Positions 37,679 through 47,399 of a stretch of 64,000 nt of DNA are shown piece after piece. The stretch's first letter is position 1. Every line of letters begins with the position of its first letter. The DNA comes from Clostridia bacterium (GTDB lineage Bacteria > Bacillota > Clostridia > Christensenellales > UBA3700): positions 1 to 64,000 of the forward strand of contig JAIDRT010000055.1 in assembly GCA_029061605.1 (NCBI GenBank), read 5' to 3'. The notes below the pieces were generated by a model, which saw nothing but the letters and a program-made list of their open reading frames with translations, had not been told where the DNA came from and searched no databases. A program made the position numbers and the translations under genes.

Positions 37679-38935
37679 ATGATAAATATACCCAAGGGAA
37701 CAAAAGACGTATTGCCGAGCGAGAGTTACAAGTGGCACTATATTGAGAATACTGTGCGTGAAGTCGCAAGGCTTTTTGGCGCCAACGAAGTGCGCACTCC
37801 CACTTTTGAACACACTGAGTTGTTTTTGAGAGGAGTGGGCGACACGACGGATATTGTCAACAAGGAGATGTATACCTTTGAGGACAAGGGCAACAGGAGC
37901 ATTACTCTCAAGCCCGAAGGGACGGCAGGCGTTGCGAGAGCCTTTATTGAAAATTCGCTTTTCAATGCGCCTCAACCCACCAAGATGTATTATATCACAC
38001 CGGTATTCAGATACGAGAGACCGCAGGCGGGCAGACTGAGAGAACACCACCAGTTTGGCGTTGAGTTTTACGGCTCTTTTGCGCCGCAAGCAGACGTTGA
38101 AGTTATGTCGCTCGCAAAGAGTATTTTTGCAAAACTTGGGATCAAGGACTTGCAACTCAACATCAATTCCATAGGTTGCAAGAGTTGCCGCAAGGACTAT
38201 AACAAGGCGCTCAAGGATTATTTTTCTTCCAAAATAGACAAGATGTGTTCCACTTGCAAGGACAGGCTTGACAAAAATCCTTTGAGAATTCTTGACTGCA
38301 AAGAGGAGACTTGCAAAGCCATTGTCAAGGACGCGCCCAGCACGATTGATTATCTCTGCGACGACTGCAAGTCGCACCACGAGAGCGTATGCAAAGGCTT
38401 GACTTCTATTGGTCTCGATTACGTCGTCAATCCGCGTATCGTCAGAGGACTTGACTATTATACCCGCACAGTATTTGAGTTTATCTCCACAGGCATAGGC
38501 GCTCAAGGCACGGTGTGCGGCGGCGGCAGATACAACGACCTCGTAGAGCAGGTCGGCGGTAAGTCAACCCCCGCGGTTGGCTTCGGTATGGGCATAGAGA
38601 GACTTATTATGGTACTCGAGAGCCTAGGACTTTCTTTTGGAGAGCCGTACGCGCCTGAGGTATATATCGCGCCAATGTGTGAAGAAGCAAAGGACATTGC
38701 GCTTGTGATTGCCAACAATTTGAGAGCCAATGGGATATCGGCAGAATTTGATATTATGGACAGGAGTTTTAAGGCGCAGATGAAATACGCTGACAAACTG
38801 TCCGCCAACTTTGTTGCTATTATTGGAGAAGATGAGTTAAAGGCTGATAAAGTCGCAATCAAGAATATGAAGACTGGCGAGCAAGAGAGCGTGGAGAGGG
38901 ATAAACTCGTTGAGTTTATTCAAAGCAAGAAGTAA
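37679..38935 (+). CDS. hisS: Histidyl-tRNA synthetase
   Basis: 'IPKGTKDVLPSE', 'LKPEGTAGVARAF', 'FRYERPQAGRLREHHQFGVE', 'VCGGGRYNDLVEQVGG'. Confidence 0.98.
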   Translation: MINIPKGTKDVLPSESYKWHYIENTVREVARLFGANEVRTPTFEHTELFLRGVGDTTDIVNKEMYTFEDKGNRSITLKPEGTAGVARAFIENSLFNAPQPTKMYYITPVFRYERPQAGRLREHHQFGVEFYGSFAPQADVEVMSLAKSIFAKLGIKDLQLNINSIGCKSCRKDYNKALKDYFSSKIDKMCSTCKDRLDKNPLRILDCKEETCKAIVKDAPSTIDYLCDDCKSHHESVCKGLTSIGLDYVVNPRIVRGLDYYTRTVFEFISTGIGAQGTVCGGGRYNDLVEQVGGKSTPAVGFGMGIERLIMVLESLGLSFGEPYAPEVYIAPMCEEAKDIALVIANNLRANGISAEFDIMDRSFKAQMKYADKLSANFVAIIGEDELKADKVAIKNMKTGEQESVERDKLVEFIQSKK

Positions 38936-38984
38936 TAGTGAAGAAGTACGGATACGGTCTTAGGTCATTTTGACTTAATATTAT

Positions 38985-39021
38985 GTCATTTCGACCGTAG
39001 CGGAGAAATCTAATCCGAATT
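38985..39021. repeat. Intergenic repeat arm (gtcatttcgaccgtagcggagaaatct)
   Basis: Same arm as 56261-56287. Confidence 0.7.
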
Positions 39022-39164
39022 AGATATTTCGACTCCGCTTACGCTTCGCTCAATATGACGAGTTGAAAGTGTAACTTACGCTTCGCTGAATTGACGGATT
39101 GAACGAGGACTTTCACTTTAAACGCGTCACTCTGAGCGTAACGAAGTGAAGTCGAAGAGTCTAA
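39022..39164. repeat. 143-bp expanded version of the TAGA..TCTA inverted-repeat element
   Basis: tagatatttcgactccgcttacgcttcgctcaatatgac .. gcgtcactctgagcgtaacgaagtgaagtcgaagagtcta, with a longer internal segment. Confidence 0.75.
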
Positions 39165-39233
39165 TAATCCGTACGACATAATACTGATAAAATAATAATT
39201 ATAATAATTAAAAATATATAGAGGAAAAGTAAT

Positions 39234-41027
39234 ATGGTAGATTTTCTAAACGGTTTAGAGAGAACGCATAAATGCGGAGAACTTCGTGGTAGCGACGTAG
39301 ACAAGCAAGTAACAGTAATGGGCTTTGTGGCAAAATACCGCAATTTGGGCAATTTGCTGTTTATTGATTTGAGAGATATAAGCGGCGTAGTTCAAGTTGC
39401 ATTTGACGACCAAGTTGACAAAGCGGTATTTGAAAAGGCTACGGCGATCCGCAATGAGTTTGTCATTGCCGTCACAGGCAAAGTGAGGAGCAGGGGCAGC
39501 AATGTCAACAAGAATATGCCCACCGGCGAAGTGGAGATACTTGCCAGCGATTTGAGAATACTCTCGGAGGCGGAAGTCACGCCGTTTGTAATTACTGAAG
39601 ATATGAAAGTCGGCGAGCAGTTGAGGCTCAAATACAGATACCTTGATTTGAGACGCAACTATTTGCAATCAAGACTTATTATGAGAGACAAGATTACGCG
39701 AGTAGTCAGCAACTATTTGTCTGACAATGGCTTTTTGGAGATAGAGACGCCATTCTTGGGCAAGTCTACGCCGGAGGGAGCAAGAGACTATCTTGTGCCG
39801 TCAAGAATACATAATGGCGAATTCTACGCTCTTCCGCAATCTCCTCAACTCTTCAAGCAGTTGCTTATGATTGCAGGTATGGACAGGTACTATCAGATAG
39901 CGAGATGTTTTCGCGACGAGGACTTGAGAGCCAATCGTCAACCAGAGTTTTCGCAGATAGACCTTGAGATGAGTTATGTAGAGGACAACGAGCAGGTTAT
40001 GACAATTGCCGAAGGACTTATCAAAAAGGTGTTCAAAGAGTGCTTGGGTATGGACATAACGGAGAAGTTTAGACGTATTCCATACAGCGAGGCAATGGAA
40101 AGATGGGGAAGCGACAAGCCTGATACGCGCTTTGATTTGCAACTCAAGAACTTGTCCGATATAGTCAAAGACTGCGGATTTTCCGTATTCACTGGCGCTA
40201 TCGCAAACGGCGGCAGCGTAAGAGCCATCAACGCAAAGGGACTTTGCTCCAAGATGACTCGCAAAGAAGTAGACGCGTGCGGAGAATTTGTCAAGAGTTA
40301 TGGCGCAAAGGGACTCGCTTACGCAATGCTTAGAGAAGACGGCAGCGTCACTTCGTCTATACTTAAATTCCTCACAGAAGAACAGCAAAAGGCTATCTTT
40401 GAGAGAATGGGCGCGGAGAAGGGCGACATACTCTTCTTTGTCGCAGACAAAAACAAAGTCGTGTTTGACAGTCTTGGCGCATTGAGGTGCTATATTGCAG
40501 ACAAGTACGAACTTTATGACAAGAGCAAGTTTGACTTCCTTTGGGTAGTGGATTTCCCTCTTCTTGAATATGACGAGGAAGAAAAGAGATATTTTGCGGT
40601 GCACCATCCATTCACAAGCGCGTTGGTTGAAGATATACCGCTTTTGGATACTGATCCTAGCAAGGTGCGCAGTAACGCCTACGATATGGTCATCAATGGT
40701 CAGGAAGCAGGCGGCGGAAGTATCCGTATTCACGACTGGCATATGCAAGAAAAGATTTTCTCGTTGCTTGGTTTTTCTCAAGAGGATATTGAAGAGAGAT
40801 TTGGCTTTTTCGTTGAGGCGTTCAAATATGGCGCGCCACCGCACGGCGGACTTGCTTTTGGTCTTGACAGACTGACTATGCTCGTCACAGGTACGGACAA
40901 TATCAAGGACGTTATCGCATTCCCCAAAGTTCAGAATGCGTCGTGTCTGATGATGGGAGCGCCTGCGCCTGTTGACGACAAACAACTCAAAGAACTTGCA
41001 ATCAACTTTGACAAAAAGGAAGATTAG
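39234..41027 (+). CDS. aspS: Aspartyl-tRNA synthetase
   Basis: '[21 protein letters not shown]', '[43 protein letters not shown]'-like, '[10 protein letters not shown]'. Confidence 0.98.
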   Translation: [597 protein letters not shown]

Positions 41028-41028
41028 T

Positions 41029-41706
41029 ATGTTTTCTCGCGCGCAAAAACTTATCGGAGAGGACGGCTTGCAAAGATTTTTTGCAAGCAAAGTCCTTGTC
41101 GTCGGCGTGGGCGGCGTAGGCGGATATGCTGTTGAGATGTTTGCTCGCGCGGGCGTAGGTACGTTGGGAATTATGGACGGAGATTTGGTGGATGTCTCCA
41201 ACAAAAACCGTCAAATCATAGCCCTTGAATCCACTTTGGGTATGCCTAAGGTTGAGGCTTTCAAAGAGAGAATACTTGATATAAATGCCAATTGCAAGGT
41301 TATCACTTTCAACGAGCGTTTTTCCGCTGACAATTCAAGAGTGTTGGATATGCAGTGGGACTATATCGTCGACGCCATAGACTCTTTTGAAGACAAGGTC
41401 AATCTAATTTGTCTTGCCAAGCAAAAAGGCGTTGATATAATCAGCGCAATGGGCGCAGGCAACAGAGTGGAACTTTGCGACTTTGAGATATGCGATATAT
41501 ACAAGACGAGTTATGACCCATTGGCAAAGAAGTTGCGCAAAGCGCTCAAAGACAGGAGCGTGAAGAGCCATACTGTATGCTATACCAAGACGCCTACAAT
41601 TCCAACAACCGACGGAGTGGGAAGCGTAAGTTATATACCTCCGCTATGCGGAATAAAGTTGGCGGGGTATGTTATTCAAAAAATACTACAAGGCGAGCGC
41701 ATATAG
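41029..41706 (+). CDS. tcdA: ThiF/TcdA family E1-like protein (tRNA threonylcarbamoyladenosine dehydratase)
   Basis: 'VLVVGVGGVGGYAVEMFARAGVGTLGIMDGDLVDVSNKNRQ', 'VDAIDSFEDKV'; ATG 41029 preferred over 40972. Confidence 0.88.
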   Translation: MFSRAQKLIGEDGLQRFFASKVLVVGVGGVGGYAVEMFARAGVGTLGIMDGDLVDVSNKNRQIIALESTLGMPKVEAFKERILDINANCKVITFNERFSADNSRVLDMQWDYIVDAIDSFEDKVNLICLAKQKGVDIISAMGAGNRVELCDFEICDIYKTSYDPLAKKLRKALKDRSVKSHTVCYTKTPTIPTTDGVGSVSYIPPLCGIKLAGYVIQKILQGERI

Positions 41707-41732
41707 TGTCGCTCTTTTTGCCCTAAGCAAAC
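41701..41732. repeat. Fragment of 3'-end repeat (gcatatagtgtcgctctttttgccctaa)
   Basis: Matches 57800-57828 gcgtatagcgccgctctttttgccctaa. Confidence 0.6.
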
Positions 41733-41739
41733 AATATAT

Positions 41740-41890
41740 TGTCATTTCGACCGAAGTGGAGAAATCCAATCAGTATAAATAAACGGATTCAGACCTCTCG
41801 ACTACGCTCGAGGTGACATTAGATTTTATCATTTAGACAGTAGTAAACTATATGCTGTCATTTAGACCGAAGTGTAGAAATCTCAATCCG
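41740..41890. repeat. Intergenic repeat cluster with inverted arms
   Basis: gtcatttcgaccgaagtggagaaatc .. gacctctcgactacgctcgaggtgaca .. gtcatttagaccgaagtgtagaaatct. Confidence 0.8.
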
Positions 41891-41979
41891 TATAAAAAGT
41901 ATTTCAATTCAGCATTGACAAATGCTATTCAAAGTTCTATAATTCAATTAAATCAAATAAATACCAACGGAGTTATATT

Positions 41980-43617
41980 ATGTTTAACAAAAAGCAAATT
42001 GACGATGTTATCAAAAATGAGCGCAAAGACGTTGCTGCGGGTATGTTTGAACAATTGGAAAAACTTGCCGACGCGCAGGAGCGTAAAGAAGAGTTTTACG
42101 AAAGCGCAAGTTTAGAAACGCTGCGTAATCTTGTTGAAAATGGAGACGATGACGCTTGTTCGTATTACATTAACAAGTGTATCAGCGAAGGTCAAGGTCT
42201 TGATTGGGACGACATTGAGTATCTCGATTCTGCAATAAAAAACCTTAATTACTCGGCGTCTCTCATTGGAGCGTATATTTACGGATTAAAGAATTCTCGC
42301 TTTAAAGACGTAGAAAAAGAATTTTTCAGTTATGCCGTCTGCGAACAATATACCGATTCTGACGCGCATAAAGAACTTGATAAGGCATATAAAAAGAATT
42401 CTTCATTGATAGACGCAGTTGACAGGGCAATTTTGTCAGTGTGTCTAGACAGATGGGCGGCGTCGACGCTAAGGGGAGAGAAATATTTTTCGTTTACCGT
42501 CCAACTTAACAAAGCAGATAAGAGTTCGGAATTGCCTGATTGGAAGTCGGCTTACGTTCTCGAAATTTATCTTACTCACGAAAACGGACGAGAGACAGAT
42601 CCTGAAGAACTATACATAGCATATGTTCGCGGCAAGGATAAAGAACTCAATACGTTGTGCGGTAATATCGCGGAAATGCTGTCTGTCATTGCTCAAAAGA
42701 CAGGTTTGTCTGCGGGAGATATATACGTTGACGGCAAAAAGCGTTTTCATTATGGCGCAAGCGTTACTGCAAAAAAGAGCAATACTGAGGACGCTGTCAA
42801 GATAGTATCAGATGCAAAACTCAACGTAAGCGTCAGCGATGAAGGAAGACTTAAGAGCAATATATGCAGTTATTGCGGAGGAGCGACGGATTTTGGAGGA
42901 GTGTGTTCTGTTTGCGGAAAGAAGCAGAAAGACCAAGACGACGGCAATATTGTTATAAGACAGGGAAAAAATACAGAGGCGCTAAAATGCACTCAGTGCG
43001 GATCGCCTGTAAAACTTGACGAAAACGCTAAGACTGCGTACTGCTCGGCGTGCGGCACTACTTTTGCCGTAAACGGCAGCGCGCTTACAGACGGCGTATT
43101 TGGTCTGAACTATGAGAACATTCGCGCAGATATGCCTGAAGGCGCTCAGTTGCCGCAAGTGGAATTTGTCAGAGCAAGCATTGTAGAGGGAGCAATCACG
43201 GCGGTGATGCCTCGCAATTTCATAGTTATGCCAGACGAAATGCGCAAAATGAAATATCCTGTCAATGCGCCAAAATACATTTACACCACGCCTGATTCGA
43301 CGGTAAATCTCAATTTTACCATAAAAGGCGATCTCCAAGAAAAAGACGTATTTGACTTTGGCAGATATATGCTGACTGCTCTCAAGAACATCTATCCGAC
43401 TGCAAAGTTTGGGGAAGCAAAACTCATTGGCAAGCCTAGAAAAGTATTTTTCATTGACTTTATTACGGCAGGTATGGATCAGAGTATTTACAATGCGATG
43501 TTTTTCTTTTCCTATGACGGCAAGCAAGGCGTCGGCTCTTGGAATTGTTTGGGTAAAGACCGCTGGTTTTGGGCGCCTGTATTTGAGCACGCAGTGAGAA
43601 CTATGGAATTTAAATGA
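41980..43617 (+). CDS. Hypothetical protein with two zinc-ribbon motifs
   Basis: 'CSYCGGATDFGGVCSVCGKK' and 'CTQCGSPVKLDENAKTAYCSACGTTF'. Confidence 0.75.
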   Translation: MFNKKQIDDVIKNERKDVAAGMFEQLEKLADAQERKEEFYESASLETLRNLVENGDDDACSYYINKCISEGQGLDWDDIEYLDSAIKNLNYSASLIGAYIYGLKNSRFKDVEKEFFSYAVCEQYTDSDAHKELDKAYKKNSSLIDAVDRAILSVCLDRWAASTLRGEKYFSFTVQLNKADKSSELPDWKSAYVLEIYLTHENGRETDPEELYIAYVRGKDKELNTLCGNIAEMLSVIAQKTGLSAGDIYVDGKKRFHYGASVTAKKSNTEDAVKIVSDAKLNVSVSDEGRLKSNICSYCGGATDFGGVCSVCGKKQKDQDDGNIVIRQGKNTEALKCTQCGSPVKLDENAKTAYCSACGTTFAVNGSALTDGVFGLNYENIRADMPEGAQLPQVEFVRASIVEGAITAVMPRNFIVMPDEMRKMKYPVNAPKYIYTTPDSTVNLNFTIKGDLQEKDVFDFGRYMLTALKNIYPTAKFGEAKLIGKPRKVFFIDFITAGMDQSIYNAMFFFSYDGKQGVGSWNCLGKDRWFWAPVFEHAVRTMEFK

Positions 43618-43712
43618 CGTATCATTGATAAAAATGATGATTGATTTTGTTGATTATCAGATTGTGGATATGATAGAATAAAACAGTAAATATTTATTTT
43701 CAGGAGATACTT

Positions 43713-44969
43713 ATGATAGATTTTAAAGTTATCAGAGATACCGACCCCGAAGTTTGCGACGCTTTGGAATTGGAACTTACTCGCCAACAGGGCAATATTG
43801 AACTTATTGCCAGTGAGAATATCGTCACGCCGGCAGTTTTGGCTGCGGCGGGATCGCACTTGACCAACAAGTATGCAGAGGGATATCCCGGCAAGAGATA
43901 CTACGGCGGTTGCGAACACGTTGATATCGTGGAAAAACTCGCTATTGAGAGAGCCTGCCAACTTTTTGGCGCAAAATTTGCCAACGTTCAGGCGCACAGC
44001 GGAGCAAACGCAAATCTTGCAACGTTTTTTGCATTGTTGCAGACAGGCGATACCGTGCTCAGTATGAGCCTTGCTCACGGCGGACACTTGTCCCACGGAA
44101 GTCCGGTCAATATCTCAGGTAAGTACTTCAATATAATTCCGTATGAAGTAGAGCAATCTACGAGTATGATAGATTATGACAAAGTGGCTCAACTTGCAAA
44201 AGAGTGCAAGCCAAAACTCATTCTTGCAGGCGCAAGCGCATATCCAAGAGCGCTTGACTTCAAGAAGTTCAGAGAAATCGCAGACAGCGTAGGCGCATAT
44301 CTTATGGTAGATATGGCTCATATTGCAGGACTTGTTGCCGCAGGCTGTCACGCAAGTCCGGTGCCTTACGCAGACGTGGTAACCACCACAACTCACAAGA
44401 CTTTGAGAGGACCGAGAGGCGGACTTATCCTTACCAACAACGAGGAGATTGCCACCAAGATTAACAAGGCTATCTTCCCGGGTACGCAGGGCGGACCTCT
44501 TATGCACATAATTGCGGCAAAGGCTGTTGCTCTCAAAGAGGCTATGAGCGAAGAATTTAAGCAATATCAAAGACAGATAGTCAAGAATGCGCGAGTGCTT
44601 GCCAAGGCTTTGCTTGACAAGGGTATCAATCTTGTTTCGGGCGGTACGGATAATCACCTTATGCTTATCGACCTCACGTCAAAGGGTATGACCGGTAAAG
44701 AACTTGAAGCGTTGCTCGACAAGGCTCATATCACAGCCAACAAGAATGCTATTCCTTTTGACACCCAAAAGCCTTTCGTCACTTCAGGCGTGCGTATAGG
44801 TACTCCTGCCGTTACGTCAAGAGGTATGAAAGAAGACGATATGCTCGTCATAGCAGATTGTATTGCAGACCTCGTTGACAATAGAGAAGAAGCGGTTGAG
44901 CGTTGTTCTAAGAAAGTTGCAGAACTTTGCAAGAAATATCCGATATACGCCAACGATATTATTAGATAA
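43713..44969 (+). CDS. glyA: Serine hydroxymethyltransferase
   Basis: '[43 protein letters not shown]', '[15 protein letters not shown]'. Confidence 0.98.
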   Translation: MIDFKVIRDTDPEVCDALELELTRQQGNIELIASENIVTPAVLAAAGSHLTNKYAEGYPGKRYYGGCEHVDIVEKLAIERACQLFGAKFANVQAHSGANANLATFFALLQTGDTVLSMSLAHGGHLSHGSPVNISGKYFNIIPYEVEQSTSMIDYDKVAQLAKECKPKLILAGASAYPRALDFKKFREIADSVGAYLMVDMAHIAGLVAAGCHASPVPYADVVTTTTHKTLRGPRGGLILTNNEEIATKINKAIFPGTQGGPLMHIIAAKAVALKEAMSEEFKQYQRQIVKNARVLAKALLDKGINLVSGGTDNHLMLIDLTSKGMTGKELEALLDKAHITANKNAIPFDTQKPFVTSGVRIGTPAVTSRGMKEDDMLVIADCIADLVDNREEAVERCSKKVAELCKKYPIYANDIIR

Positions 44970-45014
44970 GAAGGTCTAACGCGACCAACGCTTGGAAAGA
45001 GATACGTCTAAATA

Positions 45015-45057
45015 CGTCATTTTGACCAAAGCGAAGCGTCGTGGAGAAGTCTCAATC
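45015..45057. repeat. Intergenic repeat arm
   Basis: cgtcattttgaccaaagcgaagcgtcgtggagaagtctcaatc. Confidence 0.65.
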
Positions 45058-45080
45058 AAATAAAACTTAACAATAAGATT

Positions 45081-45127
45081 AAAATGCGCCCTAAATGTTG
45101 CACACAACAAATGGAGCGCATTTTTTA
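45081..45127 (+). terminator. Terminator-like hairpin
   Basis: aaaatgcgcc..atggagcgcattttttatt. Confidence 0.5.
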
Positions 45128-45201
45128 TTATAGGCGATACAAAATTCATTTTGCGGTGTAGTAATAGCAAATAGATCAAAAAAACTTATGGAGAATATCA
45201 A

Positions 45202-45627
45202 ATGAAATCAAAATTAGGATGGATATTGTTTTCTATTGCGTTGGTGGCGGTAATAATTTTGTCATCTGTACTGGTTTCATACGAAGTCAAGTGGAAAAAG
45301 GGTGACGAACTTTTGAATATCTACGTTGACGACGTTCAATCTGCATATCTATATCATTATATTACTTCTACCGAGCAACCGCAAAAGCAAGAATATGAAT
45401 TGAATGCAGAACAAATCCAATATATTATTACAGAGTTTTATAAGTCAATATTTGAAAGAGACAACTCGCATTATGACGAAGGCTCAAGCGGTGTAGTATT
45501 TAAATTGAAAGACGGAAGAGAAGTATCGTTTGTTGTCATTGGAGGTAAAATAATTATAAATGATAAACAATATAAATGTCATTCATATTTGACTAATTAT
45601 ATTGTAACTTATGGCTTTGGTGAATAA
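45202..45627 (+). CDS. Hypothetical N-terminally anchored protein
   Basis: N-terminal TM 'LGWILFSIALVAVIILSSVLVSYEV', extracellular-like tail; RBS ggag. Confidence 0.65.
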   Translation: MKSKLGWILFSIALVAVIILSSVLVSYEVKWKKGDELLNIYVDDVQSAYLYHYITSTEQPQKQEYELNAEQIQYIITEFYKSIFERDNSHYDEGSSGVVFKLKDGREVSFVVIGGKIIINDKQYKCHSYLTNYIVTYGFGE

Positions 45628-45706
45628 TTAACTTTATATAACAACAATATAAAATGCGCTTGATTTTATTTATCGGCGTATTTTTGTTTTATATGTATAA
45701 AATTCG

Positions 45707-45755
45707 TTGACAAGCAAATAACAATAGAGTAAAATAAACCTAGTAAATTACTAGG
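45707..45755 (+). promoter_or_regulatory. iscR promoter with downstream palindromic operator
   Basis: -35 TTGACA 45707-45712, 17-nt spacer, -10 TAAAAT 45730-45735; palindrome CCTAGTAA-A-TTACTAGG 45739-45755. Confidence 0.8.
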
Positions 45756-45768
45756 GAATGAGGCAGCA

Positions 45769-46209
45769 ATGAAATTATCTTCCAAGGCAAGATATGGACT
45801 TAAGGCAATGTGCTATATGGCGGACCACCACGGAGAGGGCGTGATCAGCCTGTCCACAATGTCGTCAAGCATAGGCGTAAGTGAGAAGTATCTTGAACAA
45901 CTTATATCCACGCTTCGCAAAGCGGGACTTATATCTGCCAATCGCGGGGCAAACGGCGGATACTTTTTGTCCAAAGACCCTGACGATATATCTGTGGGAG
46001 AAATAATCAGAGCGCTTGAAGACGGTCTTGTGATAATCGACTGTCTGTCGGGCGAGTGCGACAGCAAGTGCGGTTGTTCGACCCATCCTTGCGACGGCGA
46101 CGGCAAGTGCAACTGCAAGACCTACAACGTTTGGAATAAACTTTATGAAGCGATAAACGACTGTTTGGACGCTATGTCCCTGTCAAGTCTTATCAAGAAA
46201 GAGGTGTAA
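45769..46209 (+). CDS. iscR: Rrf2 family (IscR-type) transcriptional regulator
   Basis: 'MKLSSKARYGLKAMCYMADH', 'VSEKYLEQLISTLRKAGLISANRGANGGYFLSKDPDDISVGEIIRALED'; Cys-rich C-terminal part; next to the cysteine desulfurase gene. Confidence 0.93.
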   Translation: MKLSSKARYGLKAMCYMADHHGEGVISLSTMSSSIGVSEKYLEQLISTLRKAGLISANRGANGGYFLSKDPDDISVGEIIRALEDGLVIIDCLSGECDSKCGCSTHPCDGDGKCNCKTYNVWNKLYEAINDCLDAMSLSSLIKKEV

Positions 46210-46210
46210 T

Positions 46211-47386
46211 ATGTCACAAGATAGGTGTATTTATTTGGATAATTCCGCTACAACTTATACCGATCCAAGAGTGCTTGAAGAAATGTTGCCATACTTCGGC
46301 GAGATATACGGCAACGCATCTTCGCAGCATTTTATGGGCAGACAAGCGCTCAAAGCCGTCGACGAGGCGAGAACAAAGATAGCAAAGGCAATAGGCGCAA
46401 AGCCAAGCGAGATATACTTCACGTCGGGCGGAACGGAGAGCGACAATTGGGCAGTCAAGGGCATTGCTCAGTCCAAAGCCGACAAGGGTAAACACATAAT
46501 TACGTCTTGTATAGAGCATCCCGCATTGATGAAAACTTGCGAGAGCCTTCAAAAGCAGGGATATGAGATTACTTATTTGCCTGTCAACAACGAAGGTATC
46601 ATATCGCTTGACGACTTGCAGAACGCCATAAGAGAAGACACGATACTTATATCCATAATGACTGCCAACAACGAGATGGGCGCAATTCAGCCGTTCAGAG
46701 AGATTGGCGCCATTGCAAAGAGCAGAGGTTTAGTATTCCATACTGACGCTGTTCAAGCGGTGGGCAACGTGCCAATAGACGTCGTCAAAGACAATATCGA
46801 CCTTTTGTCAATGAGCGGTCACAAGTTCTACGGACCCAAAGGCGTGGGCGTGCTTTATAAGCGCAACGGTTTGAAGATAGGCAGATTTATGGACGGAGGC
46901 GAGCAGGAGCGTAATCTTCGCGCGTCGACTATCAACACCCCCGCGATTGTGGGTATGGGCAAAGCGATAGAGATTGCAGTTGAGGATATGCAAAAAAACA
47001 ATGCGCATATCAGCAAGATAAGAGACTATTTTGTCAAAGAAGTTATCGCAAATATCGACGAGATTTATTACAACGGACCAAAAGACAATGCCAAGAGATT
47101 GCCATCCAACGCCAATTTTTCCTTCAAGTATATTGAGGGAGAGTCAATACTTATGCACTTGGATATGGCTGGCATTGCGGTATCTAGCGGATCGGCGTGT
47201 TCGTCAGGGTCGCTTGAGCCGTCATACGTACTGCTGTCCATTGGCGTACCTATAGAAGTTGCGCACGGCTCAATAAGATTTTCTTTTGGCAAAAACAACA
47301 CGATTGAAGAAGCAAAATATACGATAGAAAAATTAGTTCAGACGGTCAAGACGTTGAGAATGATGTCGCCGCTCTACAACAAATAA
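46211..47386 (+). CDS. iscS: Cysteine desulfurase (NifS/IscS family)
   Basis: 'YLDNSATTYTDPRVLEEMLPYF', 'MSGHKFYGPKGVGVLY', 'SSGSACSSGS'. Confidence 0.97.
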   Translation: MSQDRCIYLDNSATTYTDPRVLEEMLPYFGEIYGNASSQHFMGRQALKAVDEARTKIAKAIGAKPSEIYFTSGGTESDNWAVKGIAQSKADKGKHIITSCIEHPALMKTCESLQKQGYEITYLPVNNEGIISLDDLQNAIREDTILISIMTANNEMGAIQPFREIGAIAKSRGLVFHTDAVQAVGNVPIDVVKDNIDLLSMSGHKFYGPKGVGVLYKRNGLKIGRFMDGGEQERNLRASTINTPAIVGMGKAIEIAVEDMQKNNAHISKIRDYFVKEVIANIDEIYYNGPKDNAKRLPSNANFSFKYIEGESILMHLDMAGIAVSSGSACSSGSLEPSYVLLSIGVPIEVAHGSIRFSFGKNNTIEEAKYTIEKLVQTVKTLRMMSPLYNK

Positions 47387-47399
47387 AGGAGTAAGTATT

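Noticed and set aside
38160-38400. Cys-rich insertion in HisRS suggesting an unusual zinc module
   Set aside because: The CxxC-type segment (GCKSCRKDYNKAL..MCSTCKDRL..LDCKEETCK..YLCDDC) is, as I recall, usual in clostridial HisRS proteins.
39801-41204. 467-aa minus-strand ORF antisense to aspS and the ThiF gene
   Set aside because: Overlaps two unmistakable genes; translation has no family motif, is rich in Cys/His/Tyr runs and has no RBS. Antisense ORF produced by codon bias.
45652-45700. Terminator downstream of the 45202-45627 gene (aaaatgcgcttg..cggcgtattttt)
   Set aside because: Stem is too imperfect to support.
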